Positions 51,207-55,173 of a stretch of DNA of 55,173 nucleotides are shown here, piece after piece. Origin of the DNA: Deltaproteobacteria bacterium (GTDB lineage Bacteria > Desulfobacterota > SM23-61); assembly GCA_016875165.1 (NCBI GenBank), contig VGSF01000022.1, positions 1-55,173 on the forward strand. Direction: 5' to 3'. The translations under genes were made by a program, and so were the position numbers. The notes beneath the pieces are model-generated. The model saw nothing but the letters and a program-made list of their open reading frames with translations. It was not told where the DNA came from and did not search any database. How positions within the stretch are numbered: position 1 is the first letter of the stretch; every line of letters starts with the position of its first letter.

Positions 51207-51724
51207 TCGTCATTATCAACTCCGGTCCCTTAATGGCCCTGGGAAAAATGGGATTGCTCGATCTACTTTCACGCCTCTACGGAGCAGTGAAATTTCCGAC
51301 AGCTGTTTTTAACGAAGTCGTGGTGCGGGGACGTGAACGGGGTTATTTTGATGCTTTTCTCGTTCAGATGGCAATTCAACAAGGAAAATTGACCGTGGTC
51401 GGAATGAAAGATGAGGACCTTCCATCTGATATCGCCGTTCTCCCTTTAGATGCGGGCGAGAAGCAGGTTTTGTGTCTTGCGCTTAGAGATAAAGCTGATT
51501 TAGTTTTGTTTGACGATGAGAAGGTGCGTGAAGAAGCAAAAGTGCGGGGTTTGAATGTTAAGGGGACATTGGGCGTTATTGTCCAAGCCCATCTTGAAAA
51601 ATTATTAGAGTTGAGTGACGTTCAAAATATTATTAAAACAATCATAAGTAGACAAGACATCTGGATTTCGAAAGAATTGTGCCGTCAAGTCTTGTTTAGA
51701 TTGAAAACTTCCAACCAAAATTAA
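51203..51724 (+). CDS. DUF3368 (PIN-like) toxin
   Basis: A 173-residue PIN-like protein: VIINSGPLMALGKMGLLDLL, FPTAVFNEVVVRGRERG, PLDAGEKQVLCLALRDKADL and VLFDDEKVREEAKVRGLNVK. Complete. The C-terminal region differs from the pair at 45848. Confidence 0.87.
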   Translation: MIVIINSGPLMALGKMGLLDLLSRLYGAVKFPTAVFNEVVVRGRERGYFDAFLVQMAIQQGKLTVVGMKDEDLPSDIAVLPLDAGEKQVLCLALRDKADLVLFDDEKVREEAKVRGLNVKGTLGVIVQAHLEKLLELSDVQNIIKTIISRQDIWISKELCRQVLFRLKTSNQN

Positions 51725-51739
51725 TAGTGCCCTCAACAA

Positions 51740-51888
51740 CTGAAGAATTCAATCCGAAGGTTACCAGATTAACGCAGATTCAATTCAGTAAATGAAAAAT
51801 ATTTGCTGACCTATGACCATTGGTTGGAAGTGATCTTTCAAAATATTAAAGACCCGAGGACTCATGCAATTATTGGTGCCGCGGGAAA
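51740..51888 (+). pseudogene. Left part of a GxxExxY element
   Basis: GAAGAATTCAATCCGAAGG (the PglC tail and left border words), CAGATTAACGCAGATTC, then the first codons of a GxxExxY gene ([12 protein letters not shown]). It is cut by the epimerase fragment. Confidence 0.75.
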
Positions 51889-52207
51889 AATCTTCAATGT
51901 CTCCGACGGTGAATTTCACACCTTGAATGATATCATTTTAGCCATCTGCCAAGCCCTTGGAAGGAAACCTCCGAGCTTATCATTACCGGTTGGCCCGGTG
52001 CGCTTTGCGGCCGGTATCGTTGAAGATGTGGCACGATTGGTTGGTCTCGAGCCACCGATTATGCGCGCCACGATCGATAAGTATACGGAAGATGTGGCAG
52101 GAGAGAGCCGGCGCATTCAAGAGGAGCTTGGATTTAAGCCAAAATATGATTTGTCGGCAGGGTGGAGTGAAACCGTTCAGAAAATGCGAAGAAGAGGTGG
52201 GTTGTAA
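51803..52207 (+). pseudogene. Chimera: GxxExxY N-terminus joined to epimerase C-terminus
   Basis: One open frame of 134 codons. About 27 codons end in GxxExxY sequence. From GKIFNVSDGEFHTLNDIILA it is the epimerase C-terminal 105 residues. Bases 51890-52000 are identical by eye to 31213-31323. No catalytic residues of either parent remain. Confidence 0.83.
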
Positions 52208-52245
52208 GGATAGAAGGAGTTATATTTTGAGATTATGCTCCCTTC

Positions 52246-52264
52246 TGGGTTAATTTTTAAGTCG
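52246..52264. repeat. TGACTNA palindrome P17 (decayed)
   Basis: TGGGTTAATTTTTAAGTCG, at the place equivalent to P10. Confidence 0.6.
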
Positions 52265-52402
52265 CCTTCTTTTCCCCCAGCCCAATAGATAAAATCAACC
52301 ATATCCACAAAGTAGCTTTATCCCGCTTGCCCTGTAACCGAAGTGTACAGGGTGAGATGCATTTTCCTTCTTATCGCACCGCGACAAAAATACCATCCTT
52401 CC

Positions 52403-52421
52403 TGACTTACTTTTTAAGTCA
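52403..52421. repeat. TGACTNA palindrome P18 (T:A pair)
   Basis: TGACTTACTTTTTAAGTCA. Confidence 0.85.
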
Positions 52422-52654
52422 GTTTTCAACTTCGTTGAATTTCTTGAATCACGGCCAAAAGTTCCAACGGCATGGAATATTCTCAAGCGAGAGGGGATTA
52501 ATCAACCGGGGCAGGCAATTGCCGAAGAGTTTATGGGAACCGAAGTTGCGTAGGGTTGTAAAACGGGTCATTAAGGTGTATAAAGAGTATGGACCTCAAG
52601 AAAGAGAATCTTGAGACTTCAAAAAGGGTAATGACCGGATAGGGAGGTGGTGAT

Positions 52655-52900
52655 ATGATGGTTAAGGAAAAAGAGATCATTGCAGAAAAGGATCTAGTAA
52701 TCGGGCGGGAAATTTTAGACGAGGCAAACCTTGGGAAACGCCTGTGGCTTATTGTCCAGGAAGGGGAGATTCACATTCTTCGCAAATCACCCTTCGATGC
52801 TCAAAAGACCCTGGAAGAGCTGGCTGGATGTTTGGGCCAGGAAGCAGCCACGGCGTATGACTTCCATCTGAAGATTGGTGGTCTGTATGAAGCTCGATGA
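52655..52900 (+). CDS. Putative antitoxin of a broken PIN toxin
   Basis: An 81-residue protein (EIIAEKDLVIGREILDEANL, RLWLIVQEGEIHILRKSPFD). A GGGAGGTGG site precedes the ATG, and it overlaps the PIN gene by 14 bases. Intact. Confidence 0.68.
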   Translation: MMVKEKEIIAEKDLVIGREILDEANLGKRLWLIVQEGEIHILRKSPFDAQKTLEELAGCLGQEAATAYDFHLKIGGLYEAR

Positions 52901-53373
52901 TGTCTCTCGTGGCTCCGTTTATATTGACACCAACATCCTGTATATGTATCTTCGAGTTGACCCATCCCATTTATCTACAATAAAGGTGTTCCTCAGTCGA
53001 ATCGTACGCGGAGAGATAGATGCCTTTGTTAGCATTCCTGTTCTGGACGAGCTGTTCTACCGGCTATTATTAGCACGTTTAAAGGAAACCACGGACCGTA
53101 ATCCTTTCGAGGTACTTCGAGAAAACCAGGCTGGCGCAATAGCTGCCCATAGCGATATGATCGATGGTTCCCTGCGTAAACTGACACTATGCCTCACATC
53201 AATCTTGTGGGGGTTGAAACCACCGATTTTGATAGAATGTTAGAGAACATCAGGACCTTTTCCTTATTGCCCGTGATGCGCTGCAGGTGGCGATTGTCCA
53301 GCGCCTGGGTTTGAATGGCCTTGCGTCCGATGATATTGACTTTGATCGAGTCAAAGGGGTTGAACGCCATTGA
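52887..53373 (+). pseudogene. PIN-domain toxin with at least two frameshifts
   Basis: The start MKLDDVSRGSVYIDTNILYM and the middle VSIPVLDELFYRLLL are clear. The frame is lost near 53190, continues as VGVETTDFDRMLENI in a second frame, and ends in a third (RDALQVAIVQRLGLNGLASD, DIDFDRVKGVERH). All PIN acids are still readable, so the damage is recent. Confidence 0.8.
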
Positions 53374-53405
53374 AGGAATTAATTTTCTGAGGCTATGATG
53401 CTTCC

Positions 53406-53424
53406 TGACTTACTTTTTAAGTCA
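53406..53424. repeat. TGACTNA palindrome P19 (T:A pair)
   Basis: TGACTTACTTTTTAAGTCA, 32 bases after the PIN gene stop. Confidence 0.85.
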
Positions 53425-53454
53425 CATTTAAATGCCTTGCGGTGTCAGATTTTG

Positions 53455-53599
53455 ACAGGCTGTTGCCCAAACCGATTTTATGCTTCGACAAGCCCAGCAT
53501 GACCGGAAAAGATACATGATTTCAATATATCACCGCTCGCCCTGAGTCCCGTGCTTCGCAGGATCGAAGGGCAAATGTTTGATTTGGGCAACAGCCTGT
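53455..53599. mobile_element. MITE-like element with 17-base perfect inverted ends
   Basis: ACAGGCTGTTGCCCAAA at 53455-53471 and its exact complement at 53583-53599. The inside has the words CGCTCGCCCTGAGTC and GATCGAAGGGC, themselves loosely inverted. No ORF. Confidence 0.75.
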
Positions 53600-53605
53600 T
53601 GAAAT

Positions 53606-53881
53606 ATGGCATTAGAATTTGATGCAGTTCGGGAAGCGATTCGCCTGGCCCTAAAGAAAGAAAACATTGAATCCCGCCCCATCTGGAAACCGATGCATAT
53701 GCAACCCGTTTTCAAAGACTGCCGCGTGCGCGGGGGAGAGGTAAGCGAAGATCTATTTGAACGGGGATTATGCCTCCCCTCCGGAACCCAGATGACCGAT
53801 GAGGATTGGGAACGGGTAGTGAATGGTATAAGAAATTGTCTCAAACCATCCAAAAAAAAATGGCTCAACCTACCTGACTGA
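53606..53881 (+). pseudogene. PglE-like aminotransferase, C-terminal fragment
   Basis: From about FDAVREAIRLALKKENIESR to the end. Nearly identical to copy C between 49545 and 49640. The stop TGA (53879-53881) lies in the left arm of palindrome P20. Confidence 0.83.
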
Positions 53882-53893
53882 AATTTTCCGTTA
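53875..53893. repeat. TGACTNA palindrome P20 (decayed) supplying a stop codon
   Basis: TGACTGAAATTTTCCGTTA. The second TGA inside the left arm ends the aminotransferase fragment. Confidence 0.65.
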
Positions 53894-53928
53894 GCTAATG
53901 TTATTTTTTTCTTCCTTGACAAAATATT

Positions 53929-53940
53929 CACTGTAGTGAA
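53929..53940. promoter_or_regulatory. Palindromic operator TCACTGTAGTGA before higBA
   Basis: A perfect 12-base palindrome five bases before the toxin ATG, downstream of TTGACA at 53917. It is probably the site of the XRE antitoxin. The exact -10 is unclear. Confidence 0.5.
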
Positions 53941-53945
53941 TAATA

Positions 53946-54305
53946 ATGTGGAAGGTTCTTCAGACAAATCAATTTGGCGAGTGGTTTACGAGTTCCGACA
54001 AGGTCGATGAAGATGCCCGCGTATCCATCTATGCCGTAATGGAAGTGTTGAAAAGAACGGGGCCGCATCTTGGCCGTCCTTATGTTGATTCAGTGAAGGA
54101 AAGCCGCCATGAAAATATGAAGGGGTTGAGAATTCAGAGCAAAGGCCGGCCTTTCAGAATTTTTTTCGCGTTTGACCCATTAAGGCGGGCCGTCTTGCTG
54201 ATTGGCGGGAATAAAGCAGGAAATAAGCGCTTCTATGCCCGCATGATTCCCATCGCGGACATGTTGTATGACAATTACCTCCAGGATTTGGGTGAGAAGA
54301 AATGA
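53946..54305 (+). CDS. higB: HigB-type (Gp49-like, RelE superfamily) toxin
   Basis: A 119-residue protein: FGEWFTSSDKVDEDARVSIY, LGRPYVDSVKESRHENMKGL, RPFRIFFAFDPLRRAVLLIG and GNKAGNKRFYARMIPIADML, all standard blocks of Gp49-like HigB mRNA interferases. Toxin-first order with a four-base overlap to the antitoxin is typical of higBA. Confidence 0.9.
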   Translation: MWKVLQTNQFGEWFTSSDKVDEDARVSIYAVMEVLKRTGPHLGRPYVDSVKESRHENMKGLRIQSKGRPFRIFFAFDPLRRAVLLIGGNKAGNKRFYARMIPIADMLYDNYLQDLGEKK

Positions 54306-54628
54306 AAGAAGAAAAATATTCCGACTTTTTCGAGGAAGCAAAGAAATGCATGTCGAAAGACAGCATCCGCCGTGCCGAGGAAGATGCAAATAAAATCATG
54401 TTGAATCTTCGTCTGGCGGACCTTCGGAAAGATGCGGGTCGCTCCCAATCTGAAATTAGTGGGTTCCGCCAATCAAGTGTCTCAAAGATTGAGACGAGGA
54501 AAGACCTGAAAATATCGACCCTTGTTTCTTATTGTCATTCTCTGGGTTTGGGAGTTGAGATTAATACGGTTCGGGTCAATCAAAAAGGGAAGAGCATCAG
54601 GAAGAACCTTCTGCGCATACCATCATAA
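54302..54628 (+). CDS. higA: HigA-type XRE antitoxin
   Basis: A 108-residue protein with an N-terminal helical part and a Cro/C1 helix-turn-helix (LRKDAGRSQSEISGFRQSSV, SKIETRKDLKISTLVSYCHS). Antitoxin and autorepressor of the pair. Confidence 0.88.
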   Translation: MKEEKYSDFFEEAKKCMSKDSIRRAEEDANKIMLNLRLADLRKDAGRSQSEISGFRQSSVSKIETRKDLKISTLVSYCHSLGLGVEINTVRVNQKGKSIRKNLLRIPS

Positions 54629-54629
54629 A

Positions 54630-54717
54630 AAAGGGACAGCAACCGATTTTCAAGACATCCATTCCTTGTTGAATAATTCCGGGGATCACCCCCCAAGGCC
54701 GGGAAGGGGACGCCCTT
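54630..54717. repeat. GGGACAGC-type words and hairpin upstream of the second RAYT
   Basis: AAAAAAGGGACAGCAACCG at about 54629 and the hairpin AAGGG-GACG-CCCTT at 54704-54717. They resemble palindromes R1-R3 and probably form the left end of the RAYT unit. Confidence 0.55.
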
Positions 54718-54764
54718 AAGATTCTAAGTTGACAAACCTACTTGGATGTGGTAATTGAAAATGC

Positions 54765-55173
54765 ATGCCAAGATTAGCCCGACTCGACGCACCCGGCGTC
54801 TTGCATCACCTCATGATCAGGGGGATCGAACGCCGAAAGATATTCTGGAACGAGCAGGATCGTGAGGACTTTCTGGATCGTCTCTCAAGGCTACTGCCTG
54901 AGACTGATACAGCCTGCTATGCTTGGGTTTTTATTTCGAATCATGCCCATTTTCTTTTCAGGAGTGGGCAAGTTCCACTGGCTACAGTGATGCGAAGACT
55001 TCTAACAGGATATGCGGGCAGTTTTAATCGCCGGCATAAGCGCAGGGGACACCTCTTTCAAAACCGATATAAATCGATAGTATGTCAAGAAGACACATAT
55101 CTGCGGGAACTTGTGCGGTATATTCACCTGAATCCAATCCGGGCGGGAATCGTCGCTACCCTTTCAGACTTGA
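54765..55173 (+). CDS. REP-associated tyrosine transposase (RAYT), cut by window edge
   Basis: The first 136 residues of a Y1 transposase of the larger RAYT group: MPRLARLDAPGVLHHLMIRG, the HUH motif in VFISNHAHFLF (His60, His62), a Tyr in LTGYAGSFNRRH near residue 86, RRGHLFQNRYKSIV and LRELVRYIHLNPIRAGIV. It is open to the end of the window. It differs clearly from the RAYT at 14169, so two independent REP systems are present. Confidence 0.9.
   Translation, partial: MPRLARLDAPGVLHHLMIRGIERRKIFWNEQDREDFLDRLSRLLPETDTACYAWVFISNHAHFLFRSGQVPLATVMRRLLTGYAGSFNRRHKRRGHLFQNRYKSIVCQEDTYLRELVRYIHLNPIRAGIVATLSDL

Larger units (their letters stand above)
52208..52654. other. Gene-free region duplicating 32964-33230, plus PglC shard
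   Basis: The left half repeats the sequence after the epimerase fragment at 32963. It holds P17 and P18. At 52461-52530 is a PglC C-terminal shard ([20 protein letters not shown]) like that at 50785. Confidence 0.6.

Noticed and set aside
9417..53893. Integron attC sites for the palindromes
   Set aside because: They are too short (19 bases), lack the paired R/L boxes and the conserved GTTRRRY core, and no integron integrase is seen.
9417..53893. Intrinsic terminators for the TGACTNA palindromes
   Set aside because: Stems are short and AT-rich and the T-run is in the loop, not after the stem. They could affect RNA ends but do not look like standard terminators.
1..55173. CRISPR array
   Set aside because: Palindromes of 17-23 bases are dispersed with irregular spacing and no unique 30-40 base spacers between identical repeats; no cas gene is present.
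54765..55173. IS200/IS605 element with TnpB
   Set aside because: The protein matches the larger RAYT group rather than IS200 TnpA, and no TnpB is visible before the window ends.

Overview
The window looks like accessory chromosome of a Gram-negative anaerobe, most likely a deltaproteobacterium (Desulfobacterota) or a relative. The evidence is indirect: gene families, mixed base composition, and the abundance of small toxin-antitoxin (TA) modules and REP-associated (RAYT-type) transposases. No rRNA, tRNA or conserved housekeeping gene was seen, so taxonomy stays tentative.

The backbone is a surface-polysaccharide (O-antigen or capsule type) locus. At 3.0-8.2 kb an intact operon makes UDP-L-FucNAc (fnlA, fnlB, fnlC) and ends in a WbuB-like glycosyltransferase. 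Next come an NAD-dependent sugar epimerase/reductase (11.0-12.0 kb), a WbpL/WecA-type polyprenyl-phosphate glycosyltransferase (14.9 kb), a DegT aminotransferase broken by a frameshift and a small phosphoglycosyltransferase (17.7-19.5 kb). Between 22.5 and 37.6 kb lie parts of a UDP-bacillosamine-like pathway: a PglD-like acetyltransferase, PglE-like aminotransferases in three long copies across the window, a PglC-like transferase and a PglF-like 4,6-dehydratase, plus a second polyprenyl-phosphate glycosyltransferase.

From 8 kb onward, about 30 truncated copies of the same few sugar genes are scattered between TA modules. FnlA, WecB and carbamoyltransferase fragments keep their 5' ends. DegT and PglC fragments keep their 3' ends. 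The epimerase is present as both kinds. Full-length DegT copies are mosaics sharing near-identical blocks, so the copies have recombined with each other.

The regions between genes carry several families of short palindromes. One (TGACTNA, five-base loop, TNAGTCA; 20 copies) keeps pairing through compensatory changes and mostly sits at or just after stop codons. A second (TTACACCTC.GAGGTGTAA) flanks a RAYT transposase at 14.2 kb, contains a Shine-Dalgarno core, and sits mostly just before ORF starts. A third (GGGACAGCGCCC) probably belongs to a second RAYT at the right edge. Longer elements are a four-helix-bundle (S23/IVS) gene and GxxExxY nuclease genes, each bounded by degenerate word-like repeats, and three MITE-like inverted-repeat elements.

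At least 18 TA or TA-like modules are present (VapBC types, MazEF, HigBA, DUF4258-YgiT, UPF0175-DUF3368, AbiE, DUF6516 pairs, DUF5647 pairs). In the damaged ones the toxin, or the gene in the toxin position, is the broken or missing member. My reading is a polysaccharide locus under rapid recombination, with palindromes and repeat-bounded cassettes as break or insertion points and TA modules stabilising or simply accumulating in it. The individual genes belong to known families. What deserves a second look is the two positionally opposite palindrome classes and the possible archive of silent sugar-gene cassettes.
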